Below are positions 7,375-16,776 of a stretch of DNA of 40,869 nt, in pieces. How positions within the stretch are numbered: the first letter of the stretch is position 1; every line of letters starts with the position of its first letter. Source of the DNA: Paraburkholderia sp. SG-MS1 (GTDB lineage: Bacteria > Pseudomonadota > Gammaproteobacteria > Burkholderiales > Burkholderiaceae); assembly GCF_012275575.1 (NCBI RefSeq), contig NZ_NPIH01000008.1, positions 1-40,869 on the forward strand, written 5' to 3'. The notes under the pieces were generated by a model. The model did not search any database, was not told the DNA's origin, and saw nothing but the letters and a program-made list of their open reading frames with translations. The translations under genes were made by a program, and so were the position numbers.

Positions 7375-8268
7375 ATGAAAGGAAAGACTCTACGAGGGTC
7401 GTTAAGTTTCCTTTCCGCCGGCCTCGTGTTGTTGCTCTCGGGTTGCAGCAACCTCGATATCCTGAATCCGAAGGGGAGTGTGGGACTGGCGGAACGTGAT
7501 CTGATTGCCACGTCCACCTGGGCCATGCTTGTTGTTGTCGTGCCGGTGATCTTCCTCACGCTGCTGTTCGCGTGGCGTTATCGCGCGTCGAATAGAAGCG
7601 CTGAATACCGTCCGAAGTGGGTTCACTCAACAGGTATCGAAATCGCTGTCTGGACGATTCCGACGCTGATCATTCTGTTCCTGGCCGTGTTGACGTGGAA
7701 GAGCACGCACGAGCTCGATCCGTACCGTCCGCTCGAGTCGCAGGTCAAGCCGATCAACGTCGAAGTCGTCGCGCTCGACTGGAAGTGGCTGTTCATTTAT
7801 CCCGACCTCGGCATTGCGTCGGTGAACCAGCTCGCGATCCCGGTCGGCACGCCGGTGAACTTCGTGATTACCTCCGACACGGTGATGAACTCGTTCTTCA
7901 TCCCGCAACTCGGTGGCCAGATCTACGCGATGGCCGGCATGCAAACGCGCCTGCATCTGATCGCGGACGAAGCCGGCGACTACGCCGGTACCGCGGCCAA
8001 CTTCAGCGGCAAGGGCTTCTCGGACATGAAGTTCCGTACGCTCGCCAAGTCGCCGGAAGAGTTCAACGCATGGGTGGCGAAAGTGCGCGCTTCATCGGAT
8101 AACCTCAGCATGGACCGCTACCACACGGTATCGGCGCCGAGCGAAAAGGATCCGGTGCGCTACTTCTCGTCGGTCGATCCGAAGCTCTTTCACAACATCA
8201 TTGCCCGATACAACAACGGTAACGTCATGGACAACATGAAGGACGCCAACTGCGGGCCGAAGGGATAA
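7375..8268 (+). CDS. cyoA: Cytochrome bo3 ubiquinol oxidase subunit II
   Basis: A 297-residue lipoprotein subunit of the proton-pumping quinol oxidase. A signal peptide ends in the lipobox LLSGC (Cys24). Two transmembrane helices follow (about residues 43-63 and 86-106), then a periplasmic cupredoxin domain. The domain carries [21 protein letters not shown], the quinol-oxidase version of the site, and lacks the CuA ligands of cytochrome c oxidases. E. coli CyoA is slightly longer (about 315). It is first of the tightly packed cyoABCD genes; cyoB starts 2 bp after its stop. Confidence 0.95.
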   Translation: MKGKTLRGSLSFLSAGLVLLLSGCSNLDILNPKGSVGLAERDLIATSTWAMLVVVVPVIFLTLLFAWRYRASNRSAEYRPKWVHSTGIEIAVWTIPTLIILFLAVLTWKSTHELDPYRPLESQVKPINVEVVALDWKWLFIYPDLGIASVNQLAIPVGTPVNFVITSDTVMNSFFIPQLGGQIYAMAGMQTRLHLIADEAGDYAGTAANFSGKGFSDMKFRTLAKSPEEFNAWVAKVRASSDNLSMDRYHTVSAPSEKDPVRYFSSVDPKLFHNIIARYNNGNVMDNMKDANCGPKG

Positions 8269-8270
8269 GC

Positions 8271-10256
8271 ATGTTCGGAAAACTCTCACTAGACTCGATC
8301 CCGTACCACGAGCCGATCATCATGGTGACGGCTGCCGGCATTGCCATCGGCGGTGCGCTGGTTCTGGGTCTGATCACCTATTTTGGCAAATGGCGCTACC
8401 TGTGGACCGAATGGCTCACGTCGGTCGACCACAAGAAGCTGGGCGTGATGTACATCGTGGTTGCACTCATCATGCTGTTCCGCGGTTTCGCGGACGCGAT
8501 CATGATGCGTACCCAGCTAGCGCTGGCGTATAACTCGCCAGGCGTTCTGCCGCCGCACCATTACGACCAGATCTTTACCGCGCACGGCGTCATCATGATT
8601 TTCTTCATGGCGATGGCGTTCATGGTCGGCCTGATGAACATCATCGTGCCGTTGCAGATCGGTGCCCGCGACGTTGCGTTCCCGTTCCTGAACTCGTTGA
8701 GCTTCTGGATGACCGCGATCAGCGCGATTCTGATCAACATTTCGCTCGTGGTCGGTGAATTCGCGCAAACGGGCTGGCTTGCTTATCCGCCGTTGTCCGA
8801 ACTGCAGTTCAGTCCGGGTGTCGGGGTCGATTATTACCTGTGGAGTCTGCAGCTCTCCGGTATCGGTACATTGCTGACCGGCGTGAACTTCTTCGTGACG
8901 ATCGTGAAGATGCGCGCGCCGGGCATGACGTTCATGAAGATGCCGGTGTTCACGTGGACCGCGCTGTGCACCAACGTGCTGATCATGGCGGCGTTCCCGA
9001 TCCTGACCGTCACGCTCGCGCTGCTCGGTCTGGACCGTTACCTCGGCATGCACTTCTTCACGAACGATGCCGGCGGCAACGCGATGATGTACCTGAACCT
9101 GATCTGGGCATGGGGTCACCCTGAGGTGTACATCCTGATCCTGCCGGCGTTCGGTATTTTCTCGGAAGTCGTGGCGACCTTCGCGAAGAAGCCGCTGTTC
9201 GGCTACAAGACGATGGTGTGGGCGACCTGCGCGATCATGGTGCTGTCGTTCCTCGTGTGGCTGCACCACTTCTTCACGATGGGTTCTGGCGCTGACGTGA
9301 ACGCGTTCTTCGGTATCGCGACGATGGTCATTGCCATTCCGACCGGCGTGAAAGTGTTCAACTGGCTGTTCACGATCTACAAGGGCCGTCTGCAATTCAC
9401 GACGCCGATTCTGTGGACCCTCGGTTTCATGGTCACCTTCACGATCGGCGGTATGACCGGCGTGATGATGGCGATTCCGGGCGCGGACTTCGTGCTGCAC
9501 AACAGCCTGTTCCTGATCGCTCACTTCCACAACGTGATTATTGGTGGCGTGCTGTTCGGCTACCTGGCCGGTTTCAACTACTGGTTCCCGAAGGCATTCG
9601 GCTTCAAGCTGAACGAAGCGTGGGGCAAGGCATCGTTCTGGTTCTGGCAGATCGGTTTCTGGGTTGCGTTCACGCCGCTGTACGTGCTGGGCTTCATGGG
9701 CATGACGCGTCGTCTGAATCACTACGACAATCCGGATTGGCATCCGTGGCTGATGTTCGCGTGGGTCGGTGCGGTTCTGATCGCCATCGGTATCGCTTGC
9801 CAGGTGGTGCAGCTGGTGGTTAGCCTGCGCGATCGCAACCTGCCGCAAAACCGCGACGTCACGGGCGATCCGTGGGACGGTCACACGCTGGAATGGGCCA
9901 CGAGCTCGCCGCCGGCGTCGTACAACTTCGCGATCATTCCGGACGTGCGTGAGCTGGATGCATTCGCTGAAATGAAGTTGCGCAAGGATCAGCCGAAGCC
10001 GGCGTATCGCGACATTCATATGCCGTCGAACACGTCGGCGGGTCTGGTCGTGGCCGTGTTCTCGCTGGTGCTGGGTTTTGCCGCTGTGTGGCACATCTGG
10101 TGGCTCGCCATTGTTGGTCTGGTCGGCTCGATCGCTACTGTGATCGTCTACAGCTGGCAGAAGAACGAAGGCTTTTACATCCCGGCCGCCACGGTCGCGG
10201 CGATTGAAGAGAAACGCTCCGGTGCCGGTGCGCCGGTCGCGTTGGAGGTGGATTGA
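8271..10256 (+). CDS. cyoB: Cytochrome bo3 ubiquinol oxidase subunit I
   Basis: The 661-residue catalytic heme-copper subunit. All metal-ligand histidines are visible: low-spin heme H105 ([10 protein letters not shown]) and H418/H420 ([10 protein letters not shown]), CuB ligands H283 (WGHPEVYIL, with cross-linked Tyr287) and H332/H333 (WLHHFFTMG). Each position is one less than in E. coli CyoB. This subunit oxidises ubiquinol, reduces O2 to water and pumps protons in the inner membrane. The cyoC start overlaps its stop (TGATG). Confidence 0.97.
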   Translation: MFGKLSLDSIPYHEPIIMVTAAGIAIGGALVLGLITYFGKWRYLWTEWLTSVDHKKLGVMYIVVALIMLFRGFADAIMMRTQLALAYNSPGVLPPHHYDQIFTAHGVIMIFFMAMAFMVGLMNIIVPLQIGARDVAFPFLNSLSFWMTAISAILINISLVVGEFAQTGWLAYPPLSELQFSPGVGVDYYLWSLQLSGIGTLLTGVNFFVTIVKMRAPGMTFMKMPVFTWTALCTNVLIMAAFPILTVTLALLGLDRYLGMHFFTNDAGGNAMMYLNLIWAWGHPEVYILILPAFGIFSEVVATFAKKPLFGYKTMVWATCAIMVLSFLVWLHHFFTMGSGADVNAFFGIATMVIAIPTGVKVFNWLFTIYKGRLQFTTPILWTLGFMVTFTIGGMTGVMMAIPGADFVLHNSLFLIAHFHNVIIGGVLFGYLAGFNYWFPKAFGFKLNEAWGKASFWFWQIGFWVAFTPLYVLGFMGMTRRLNHYDNPDWHPWLMFAWVGAVLIAIGIACQVVQLVVSLRDRNLPQNRDVTGDPWDGHTLEWATSSPPASYNFAIIPDVRELDAFAEMKLRKDQPKPAYRDIHMPSNTSAGLVVAVFSLVLGFAAVWHIWWLAIVGLVGSIATVIVYSWQKNEGFYIPAATVAAIEEKRSGAGAPVALEVD

Positions 10257-10873
10257 TGTCAAACAACACGCTTACGGCAGACGCGCATCACCACGATGCG
10301 CATCACGCCGATCACCCGCCGTCGCATTCGGTATTCGGCTTCTGGCTGTACCTGATGACCGACTGCATCATCTTCGCGTCGCTGTTCGCAGTGTTCGCGG
10401 TGATGAGCCACCAGTTCGCCGGCGGCCCGACCGGTAAGGATCTGTTCGAGATTCCGGGCGTGGCGCTGGAAACGACGATGCTGCTGCTGAGCAGTATCAC
10501 GTACGGTTTCGCGATGCTGGGTGCGCACAAGAACCGCAAGGGCGCATTGCTCTTCTGGCTCGGCGTGACGTTCCTGCTGGGCCTCGCGTTCCTCGTGCTG
10601 GAAATGCGCGAATTCTCGCACCTGATCGCCGAAGGCGCGGGTCCGAGCCGCAGCGCGTTCCTGTCGTCGTTCTTCACGCTGGTCGGCACGCACGGTCTGC
10701 ACGTCACGTTCGGCCTGATCTGGATGGTGGTGCTTGCCATCCAGGTGCTGGGTCACCGCGACTTGACCGAACGCGACATGATCCGTCTGACGTGCCTGAG
10801 CCTTTTCTGGCACTTTCTGGACGTCGTGTGGATCGGCGTCTTCACCTTTGTCTATCTTGCGAGCGTGATCTAA
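10256..10873 (+). CDS. cyoC: Cytochrome bo3 ubiquinol oxidase subunit III
   Basis: A 205-residue protein with five hydrophobic helices, matching the family length. The N-terminus is His-rich (residues 9-23). The helix motif TLVGTHGLHVTFGL is characteristic of CyoC/CtaE-type subunits. ATG 10256 overlaps the cyoB stop as TGATG with GGAGG 7 nt upstream; a TTG three bases earlier is less likely. The stop directly abuts the cyoD ATG. Confidence 0.95.
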   Translation: MSNNTLTADAHHHDAHHADHPPSHSVFGFWLYLMTDCIIFASLFAVFAVMSHQFAGGPTGKDLFEIPGVALETTMLLLSSITYGFAMLGAHKNRKGALLFWLGVTFLLGLAFLVLEMREFSHLIAEGAGPSRSAFLSSFFTLVGTHGLHVTFGLIWMVVLAIQVLGHRDLTERDMIRLTCLSLFWHFLDVVWIGVFTFVYLASVI

Positions 10874-11215
10874 ATGGACCATAGCCATAACGCACACTCG
10901 GCACACTCGGGTGGGAGCCACGGCAGCTTCGGCAGCTACATGACGGGCTTCGTGCTGTCGGTCATTCTGACTGTCGCGGCGTTCGGCCTCGTGATGACGG
11001 GGACGTTGACGGGCCAGAACGCGCTGTTCGCGATCGCGGCCCTCGCGCTCGTGCAGATCGTCGTGCACCTGGTGTTTTTCCTGCACATGAATACGTCGTC
11101 GGAGCAGCGCTGGAATGTGACGGCGTTCGCTTTTACTGCGTTGACCGCTGTTATTGTGATTGGCGGGACGTTGTGGGTCATGCATAACGTCAGTATGAAT
11201 ATGATGTCGCGGTAA
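10874..11215 (+). CDS. cyoD: Cytochrome bo3 ubiquinol oxidase subunit IV
   Basis: A 113-residue protein with three hydrophobic helices and the motif VHLVFFLHMNTSSEQRWN, typical of CyoD. It begins immediately after the cyoC stop and is the last gene of the operon. No cyoE (heme O synthase) follows; a terminator comes 25 bp after the stop, so heme O must be made by a gene outside this window. Confidence 0.95.
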   Translation: MDHSHNAHSAHSGGSHGSFGSYMTGFVLSVILTVAAFGLVMTGTLTGQNALFAIAALALVQIVVHLVFFLHMNTSSEQRWNVTAFAFTALTAVIVIGGTLWVMHNVSMNMMSR

Positions 11216-11240
11216 GGCGTAGAAAGCTTGTAGCCTGAAG

Positions 11241-11276
11241 AAAACCCCGCAAGATGAAAGTCTTGCGGGGTTTTTT
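11241..11276. terminator. Strong rho-independent terminator after cyoD, probably bidirectional
   Basis: The 10-bp perfect stem CCCCGCAAGA / TCTTGCGGGG has a 6-nt TGAAAG loop. It is flanked by AAAA on the left and TTTTTT on the right, which extend the stem to 14 bp and give U-tracts on both strands. It would end cyoABCD from the left and the small minus-strand gene from the right. Confidence 0.93.
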
Positions 11277-11328
11277 ATTTGTGCTTCCTGCTGGCTGATG
11301 CTTGTTGTGTGGTGCGTGATTGGATCGT

Positions 11329-11793
11329 TTAGTGCGGCGCGGTGGATAGCGGCTGCACGGTAGTGGAGGGCAACTCGACCGCGCGTTTCGCGGATGACTT
11401 TTTGCGGGGCGCAGCCTTTCCTTCTTCGAGAGGCGCTTTTGCTATCTTCGACGCTTCGGCCAGTAAGTTCGTTGCTTGCTGCGCCGTGATGCGGCTGCGA
11501 GGCATGCCCTTCGCGTCAAGTGCAATGACCTGAAACAACTCGCGGTCGCATTCGAGTTCCAGCTGATACTGCTCGGCCGTGTCCACCAGCAATTCGAGCA
11601 AGGTATGACGACGCTTTCTTTCGTCGTGGGTAATCGCAGGATATCTGACTATTGACGACGCAAGTGTGATCAAGGTGTCCAGTTGATCCAACTGCCGGTC
11701 GCATAAATCGAACGCGGATAGGGCAAGCTTTTCGTACTGGAGTGCATCGACTGGCGGACGCGAAGCCGGTTGATTTTTGACGGACCTGGACAT
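11329..11793 (-). CDS. Conserved-looking small protein of unknown function
   Basis: A 154-residue soluble protein. ATG 11793 is preceded by a clear AGGGAGA ribosome site, which fixes the start although the frame is open to 11964. Residues about 18-100 are predicted largely helical with many Leu/Asp/Glu (ALSAFDLCDRQLDQLDTL, then DTAEQYQLELECDREL). The C-terminal 35 residues are Lys/Ala/Pro-rich with a basic APRKKSSAKR patch, reminiscent of DNA- or RNA-binding tails. No signal peptide or membrane segment. Codon use matches the GC-rich host. I do not recognise the family and assign no function. Confidence 0.65.
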   Translation of the reverse strand: MSRSVKNQPASRPPVDALQYEKLALSAFDLCDRQLDQLDTLITLASSIVRYPAITHDERKRRHTLLELLVDTAEQYQLELECDRELFQVIALDAKGMPRSRITAQQATNLLAEASKIAKAPLEEGKAAPRKKSSAKRAVELPSTTVQPLSTAPH

Positions 11794-12177
11794 GGTGCGA
11801 TCTCCCTGTTGCTTCTTTGGATCGCCCGGACACTGGCCTTGGGGGAAGGGGTGAGCGGGCACATGGCGGGGTTGACAGACCGGCGTTCCAACATCCCGGC
11901 GAGCCTTGCGGCTCCCCCACCACAGCCCGCCCATTGAAATATAGACGTGCAGCGATAGACGCACGACCCGCCTGGGCGGGTGTGCGGTTGGAACGTCAGG
12001 CTGTCAAACCTGGTCGCTGGGTGTTTCCCGACGACTTGGTAATTATAAGGGAGTGGAGCTATCTCGAATTTAGTCTCGGGCTAAATGCTGAGATTGGCCG
12101 AATGGATAAGGGTAAGTGGGGCGGAAGTGTCATTGGGTGGTCAATGAGACCAAAAGCGCAGGCTCGTCGAGCGATGT
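11794..12177. promoter_or_regulatory. Spacer between kpsC end and the small gene
   Basis: A 384-bp region holding the upstream signals of the small minus-strand gene and the 3' end of the kpsC transcript. Two stem-loops are visible: GCAC-GA-CCCGCC-TG-GGCGGG-T-GTGC at 11961-11985 and TCATTG-GGTGGT-CAATGA at 12130-12147. Neither is followed by a U-tract on the minus strand, so neither is a classic terminator. Base composition drops near 12030-12120. No credible gene. Confidence 0.45.
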
Positions 12178-14220
12178 TTATGGCTGACGGTACTGCCAGA
12201 TCAAGTGACGAACCGCGTTGCGGCTCCAGCGAAAAGCCTTCAACAGAGGCCGCATCCGATTCCCGCGGACCTTTTCAAGCGGACGTGCGGCTTGCGGTGC
12301 GAGTTGCTCCACCACGGCTTCCGGCGTCGTGAAGAGGCGCGTTTTCCAGTCCCAATAGAGCGGATAGCGCAGCAGCGCGCCCGCGCACAACATGTCCAGC
12401 GTCAATGTGCGATGCCGCCACGGTACTGGGGCGAGCGCGTCATTCGTCAGTCCCCAGCCTGCGTAGAACGGCAGGCCATACGTAAAGACGTTCTTGCCGC
12501 GTAACAACGCATCAAAACCTGCCAGCGACGACAGCGTGTGAACTTCGTCCGATGCGTCGACGAGGGACAGCAAGTCCGCTTCCGTATCGACCACGTCTGC
12601 AAGTTGCTGCGCGTCGACCAGGCCATTGCGATTGCCAGACAGCACATCGGGATGCGGCTTGTAGACGACGAAGGCATCCGGTCGCAGCCTGCGCACTTCA
12701 CGTAGCAACGCGTCCGCCGTTCCGATCGCGCGGGTGCCAAGGCGAATGGAGGCGTCGTCGGCGACCTGGCCCGGAACCAGCACCACTTGCTTGCCGGCCG
12801 GCGCAGTCCACGTGGGGCGTCGGCGGCCGAGGTTGTACTTGGTGACGCCGAGAGTGACGACCCGCTCGCGCAACGCCGCCGCGCGTGCCAATTCAGCGGG
12901 ACTGAACTCGGTTTCGTTGAGCAGCACGCTGAGATCGCTTGGTTGGCTCGCGTCGAAGTAGAGGCCGCGACGGTCGATGACCTGACTGCGTGGCGCGATC
13001 ATGTCGGAGCCGAGGCCCGTTGAATGAAAGAAGCCGTCTTCGATTCTGACGCGGCGCACACGTGACGCGAGACCGTCCGAACTGCGGGCGCCCCACAATA
13101 CTGCGCATTCGTCCGCTTGTACTGATTGCGGATGCTGGGTCCAACGCAGGGGCACGCAGCCGCCTGCGCTGATATACGGCGTCGCAAAAGGGCGTTTCCA
13201 CCACTGGAAGCGAATACCCGTCACGGCTTGCAGATCGGCGAAGCGCTGCCTGACGGCGTACTGCAAGTCGATGCTATCGAGCAGATCGTCGAGCGTGCCA
13301 CGGGTGTGAGTGACCGGATTCAGATAGCGCGCGAACCGCAGGAAAACTACGTCGAATAGCGTGGCAAGCGAGGGACGAGCGGTGCGGTTGGGGAAGGGCT
13401 GGTTGTCGTGCGTGAGTCCCCAGCCCGCGTAATACGGCGTGCCGAAAACATGCACAGGCACGCCCGCCAATAGCGCGTGCATGCCTTCCGATGCGCGCAA
13501 CGTGTAGACGTGATCGACATGAAGCAGGGCCGCGCATAACGACTCGTGCTTGTCGAGGCGACGCGCGTTGGCCAGAGCGTCATGGTTGATGGATGCTGAG
13601 AGCCAGCGCCCGCTGCCGGCGTCGTCAGATCGGGCGATCCAGAATTCGGCCTGTGGCTGGGCTGCACGTGCGGCCTGCAGCATCCGCATGAAGGCTTGCG
13701 GCGTGTGACGTGTTGCGCTCGCGCCGATACCCTGCGAGCGCACTCGCTCGTCGATCAACATGACGCGAGTCGCGCGTCGTGGCTCAAGCAATGCAGCCGG
13801 GCAAAGTGCGGACGATTGACGTAGCGTCGAAGCGCGACCCTGTGCGAACCGCTGCATCGAGCGCTCGATCTCTGCCGAAGCGCCGGAATTGTCCTCGTTC
13901 TCTTGCGCGGAGATGAGCGCCGAATTGAGTGCGGTTGCAAACGCGTCCGCACCAGCATCGGCAACCGGAACCGAGAACCACGATAGCAATGGCGTGCCTG
14001 CCGGTCCACGCGACCAGACCGGGCCGGGCCAAGCAGCATTGACGCACTTGCCGCTCAGGCGCGCGAAGCGCAATGCGATGCGCCCGTGCCAGCGATCGAT
14101 CCACAGATGTTCAGAACGCCCACCAGCAAGGCCGCAAAGCAGGCGCGATCCGCGTGTGATGCTGCGCAGGTTGATTGCGAGGCCTGTCGGAGCTTGCCGC
14201 CCGGTAACGTTCTGTGTCAT
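12178..14220 (-). CDS. kpsC: Capsule polysaccharide Kdo-transferase KpsC (WcbA-like)
   Basis: A 680-residue protein of the Capsule_synth/KpsC family with two tandem homologous halves. Each half carries the hallmark block: HVFGTPYYAGWGLTHD in the N-terminal half and FTYGLPFYAGWGLTND in the C-terminal half. KpsC adds beta-linked Kdo residues to the lysophosphatidylglycerol-Kdo primer made by KpsS, creating the poly-Kdo linker for ABC-exported capsules; it acts at the cytoplasmic face. The length fits the family. Its ATG directly abuts the stop of the upstream glycosyltransferase, forming a two-gene minus-strand operon. B. pseudomallei wcbA is the expected counterpart. Confidence 0.93.
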   Translation of the reverse strand: MTQNVTGRQAPTGLAINLRSITRGSRLLCGLAGGRSEHLWIDRWHGRIALRFARLSGKCVNAAWPGPVWSRGPAGTPLLSWFSVPVADAGADAFATALNSALISAQENEDNSGASAEIERSMQRFAQGRASTLRQSSALCPAALLEPRRATRVMLIDERVRSQGIGASATRHTPQAFMRMLQAARAAQPQAEFWIARSDDAGSGRWLSASINHDALANARRLDKHESLCAALLHVDHVYTLRASEGMHALLAGVPVHVFGTPYYAGWGLTHDNQPFPNRTARPSLATLFDVVFLRFARYLNPVTHTRGTLDDLLDSIDLQYAVRQRFADLQAVTGIRFQWWKRPFATPYISAGGCVPLRWTQHPQSVQADECAVLWGARSSDGLASRVRRVRIEDGFFHSTGLGSDMIAPRSQVIDRRGLYFDASQPSDLSVLLNETEFSPAELARAAALRERVVTLGVTKYNLGRRRPTWTAPAGKQVVLVPGQVADDASIRLGTRAIGTADALLREVRRLRPDAFVVYKPHPDVLSGNRNGLVDAQQLADVVDTEADLLSLVDASDEVHTLSSLAGFDALLRGKNVFTYGLPFYAGWGLTNDALAPVPWRHRTLTLDMLCAGALLRYPLYWDWKTRLFTTPEAVVEQLAPQAARPLEKVRGNRMRPLLKAFRWSRNAVRHLIWQYRQP

Positions 14221-15369
14221 TTAGCGCAGCGTCTCGAGAAAGCCATCGACGTGTTCAAAATGCTCCGTCCAGGTGGGTTCACGAAACCGTTCGATACGGG
14301 TCACTTGAGCGGCGCGTTCGGGGCTGTCCGCGCGAGTGTAGGCCTGAATTCGCGCGAGCCAGCCGGGGCCGTCAAGCGGATCGAGATAGTCGGGAATATC
14401 GTCGGCGATTTCGTGAAAAACGTCGAGATCGCTTGCGAGCACGGGCACTTTCAGCGCGAGCGCTTCGGCGAGCGGCATGCCGTAGCCTTCGACGAACGAC
14501 GGAAACAGCAGTGCTTGAGCGTGCTGTAAATACGCATGGAGTTGCTCGTCGGAGCAGTGTGCTTCTTCGATGACGACGCCTTTTAGCGATTCGCAACGCT
14601 CCAGCATGTCGATGACGTTTTCGCATTCCCAGCCGCGTCGGCCGATTACCACGAGTTTCGGTGCAGCCGTTCCCAGTTGTTCTACCAGACGCCGCCATAC
14701 ATGCAGGATGAACCAGTGGTTCTTGCGCGGCTCGATGGTGCCGAGCATGACGAAATAGGGTTCAGGAAGCGGACGTGGGGCGAGAGGGCGCGGCGTGACG
14801 CCAGAGGCCAGGCGCGCGACGACGGTCGGCGGCAGCGGAAGATTGGCGCGCCGTGCTTCGTCGGCTAGCGAGTCGAGCGTGGCCTGCGAGTTCATGATCA
14901 GCCCGCTCGCTTGCTTTAGCGCTGTGTGCATCCGAAGGCGATGCGTTGCGTCGACGTTGGGGCGGCAATATTCGGCATGAGTCAACGGAATTAAATCGTG
15001 GACCATGAATACAGGGCGAATCTGGCGTTTGGCCATTGCGCTGTAGTAGCGACCGAATTCCATGCCGTTGTGACTTGTGTGCAACAGAACTCCGTTGAGT
15101 CTTGTTTCTCGCAGTCGATTAAGGCAAGCACGGACGACTAAAGCGCGGATCGCATTTTTATTGCATGTTGATGAAAGAAGCCATGCAAACGTTTGCTGCG
15201 AATCTTGTTCAGTTAAAACGGTGGAAAATCCGCGCTCGCTGAGTACCGCGCGCGCTTTTGAGCCGTACTTTTCAATGTAGGCGAGGCCGACGCGATCGAC
15301 GCCCGTGGGCAGGAGACCGTCGTAAAGGCGCGTCAGGAGGCGTGTGACGTCAAGGAAAAGAGTTGGCAC
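14221..15369 (-). CDS. GT4-type glycosyltransferase (WcbB-like)
   Basis: A 382-residue GT-B glycosyltransferase. The C-terminal nucleotide-sugar half is clear: MLGTIEPRKNHWFIL, VVIGRRGWECENV, and the EX7E-type segment PSFVEGYGMPLAEAL. The N-terminal half includes PVFMVHDLIPLTHAEYC. GTG 15369 is the only good start; no strong ribosome site is seen. It precedes kpsC without a gap, like the wcbB-wcbA pair in Burkholderia capsule loci. Likely job: adding a sugar to the capsule repeat or linker; donor and acceptor cannot be told. Confidence 0.85.
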   Translation of the reverse strand: MPTLFLDVTRLLTRLYDGLLPTGVDRVGLAYIEKYGSKARAVLSERGFSTVLTEQDSQQTFAWLLSSTCNKNAIRALVVRACLNRLRETRLNGVLLHTSHNGMEFGRYYSAMAKRQIRPVFMVHDLIPLTHAEYCRPNVDATHRLRMHTALKQASGLIMNSQATLDSLADEARRANLPLPPTVVARLASGVTPRPLAPRPLPEPYFVMLGTIEPRKNHWFILHVWRRLVEQLGTAAPKLVVIGRRGWECENVIDMLERCESLKGVVIEEAHCSDEQLHAYLQHAQALLFPSFVEGYGMPLAEALALKVPVLASDLDVFHEIADDIPDYLDPLDGPGWLARIQAYTRADSPERAAQVTRIERFREPTWTEHFEHVDGFLETLR

Positions 15370-15689
15370 AAGTGATGTGTTGCGGTTCTTTTTTGTCTGT
15401 TATCGCACAGACGTTTTCAGTCTTGAAAGTGTGGCTTTTTTTTTACAGCGCGCCATTTTACCCGAGTGCGTGAGAGAATCCGTTGTTGCGTTTTGTAACA
15501 ATACTGTCTTCGCTCGCTGCTTGGTGGGCGCTTTGCGCGTTTGTGAAGTGATTGCGTTTTTCGGTTTTTAGTCGCGTGTTCGGTCTGCATTTTTCCGTGA
15601 TGCTTAAGTCTCGTTGACACCCGTGTCGAACAGGCGAGTGTCCTCGAATATGCGTTGTAGATGGCTGCTGCTAAACGAATTTGAGAGTG
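15370..15689. promoter_or_regulatory. Divergent promoter region, glycosyltransferase / cysC
   Basis: A 320-bp AT-richer spacer between divergent genes. It holds a stem-loop GTCTGT-TATCGC-ACAGAC (15395-15412) in the glycosyltransferase leader. On the cysC side is a TTGACA (15614-15619) that forms half of a 12-bp dyad GACAC-CC-GTGTC (15616-15627). A third GTGTC follows at 15638-15642, which would suit a protein-binding site. No good -10 is spaced correctly from the TTGACA. No gene seen. Confidence 0.45.
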
Positions 15690-16328
15690 ATGGAAACAAG
15701 TTATCCCGGCCCTGTGGTTCCTAGCGCAGCCTTGATTTCGGCGTCGAGCCGTGCGTCGATAAAGTCGCAGCGCCCTTTGGTCATCTGGTTTACGGGCATG
15801 TCGGGGGCAGGAAAGTCAACGCTTGCACGCATGCTCGATAGAGAATTGCATATCTGTGGTCTGCATACCGTGCTACTCGACGGTGATAACTTGCGCCTCG
15901 GATTGAACAACGACCTGGACTTCTCCGATGCAAGTCGCCGCGAAAGTATCCGACGTGCCGCGGAAGTTGCACGGCTGATGGTCGATGCCGGGCTAATCGT
16001 GATCGCGTCGTTCATTTCCCCGTTCCGTACTGACCGGGATGCGGCCAGAGCGCTGTTCGGGAGTGGGCAGTTCTTCGAGATCCATGTGGATGCGCCCCTT
16101 GAGGTTGTGGAGGCGCGCGATACGAAAGGGCTTTATAAGAAGGCGCGCGAAGGCTTGTTAATGAAGTTTACGGGGATTGATTCGCCTTACGAGGCGCCGG
16201 TAGATCCGGAGTTGTATTTGAACACTGCTGAGCTCGAGCCCGGCGAAACACTGCAGCGCATTTTTTTGGCGATCGGGTCGTTGAGGGTCGATGCGACTGA
16301 GGAAATTGCACCTCGACTCTGCGCGTAG
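15690..16328 (+). CDS. cysC: Adenylylsulfate (APS) kinase
   Basis: A 212-residue stand-alone APS kinase: ATP + APS gives PAPS + ADP. Visible motifs are the P-loop GMSGAGKST (36-44), LLDGDNLRLGLNNDLDFS (APS/ATP site), FISPFRTDRD, and the lid and substrate segments KGLYKKAREG and FTGIDSPYEAP. The length fits CysC. ATG 15690 is chosen over GTG 15687 and TTG 15681. No cysD/cysN/sat gene is adjacent. Together with the sulfotransferase at 25998 it most likely supplies PAPS for polysaccharide sulfation rather than cysteine synthesis. Confidence 0.93.
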   Translation: METSYPGPVVPSAALISASSRASIKSQRPLVIWFTGMSGAGKSTLARMLDRELHICGLHTVLLDGDNLRLGLNNDLDFSDASRRESIRRAAEVARLMVDAGLIVIASFISPFRTDRDAARALFGSGQFFEIHVDAPLEVVEARDTKGLYKKAREGLLMKFTGIDSPYEAPVDPELYLNTAELEPGETLQRIFLAIGSLRVDATEEIAPRLCA

Positions 16329-16776
16329 AGGCCGAAAACGAACGGTAAAAGAGCATTGCCCGTTGTTGGCGGCGCTAGTGCGGCAGCGTTTGCTGCCGTA
16401 AGTATTTCGTGGCATCCATGCTGATTTCTGGGTGGTTAATTGCGTATCTTCTTTGACTGCAGGACGTGCTTTCAGCGTGCTCGCAGAAGGCGAGTCTGGT
16501 TGGGTAAGAATTGCCGAGGAGCGCGAGCCTGCAGTAACCAGTGTTTCTTGCTGGATCGCATTTCCGGCTATTGGATCTTGTGAGGTTTGCAGAATCACCA
16601 CCTGTCATTGACGAGGAGCAACGCCCGTTTCTCTTGAGGCGGCACACACAATGATTGTGTTCAAGGCAAATTTCTACAATTGGAAGCGTGGATTTTTTGT
16701 CAGTTGCCGCCATTTGTCTCCGTCAGCGTGAGACAATTCGCGCCAAACTCTTATTACTTACCGAGTCTTGCAATAA
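16329..16776 (+). promoter_or_regulatory. kpsD upstream region with 15-bp palindrome
   Basis: A 448-bp spacer without a credible gene. A perfect dyad ACACAAT-G-ATTGTGT sits at 16646-16660, and a good -10 candidate TACAAT at 16675-16680. The palindrome covers the -35 position, so a repressor or activator acting there would control kpsD and the genes behind it. The expected leader would be about 90 nt. No strong Shine-Dalgarno precedes the kpsD ATG. Confidence 0.4.

Noticed and set aside
7016..7378. 120-codon plus-strand frame before cyoA
   Set aside because: It overlaps the cyoA start and the dyad-rich leader, is Cys/Arg-rich without recognisable pattern, and has no ribosome site.
8517..10262. 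581-codon minus-strand open frame
   Set aside because: Mirror frame of cyoB with H/R/D-rich composition; the plus-strand gene has all catalytic histidines.
16158..16601. 147-codon minus-strand frame overlapping the end of cysC
   Set aside because: It runs opposite a clear APS kinase gene and lacks recognisable motifs.
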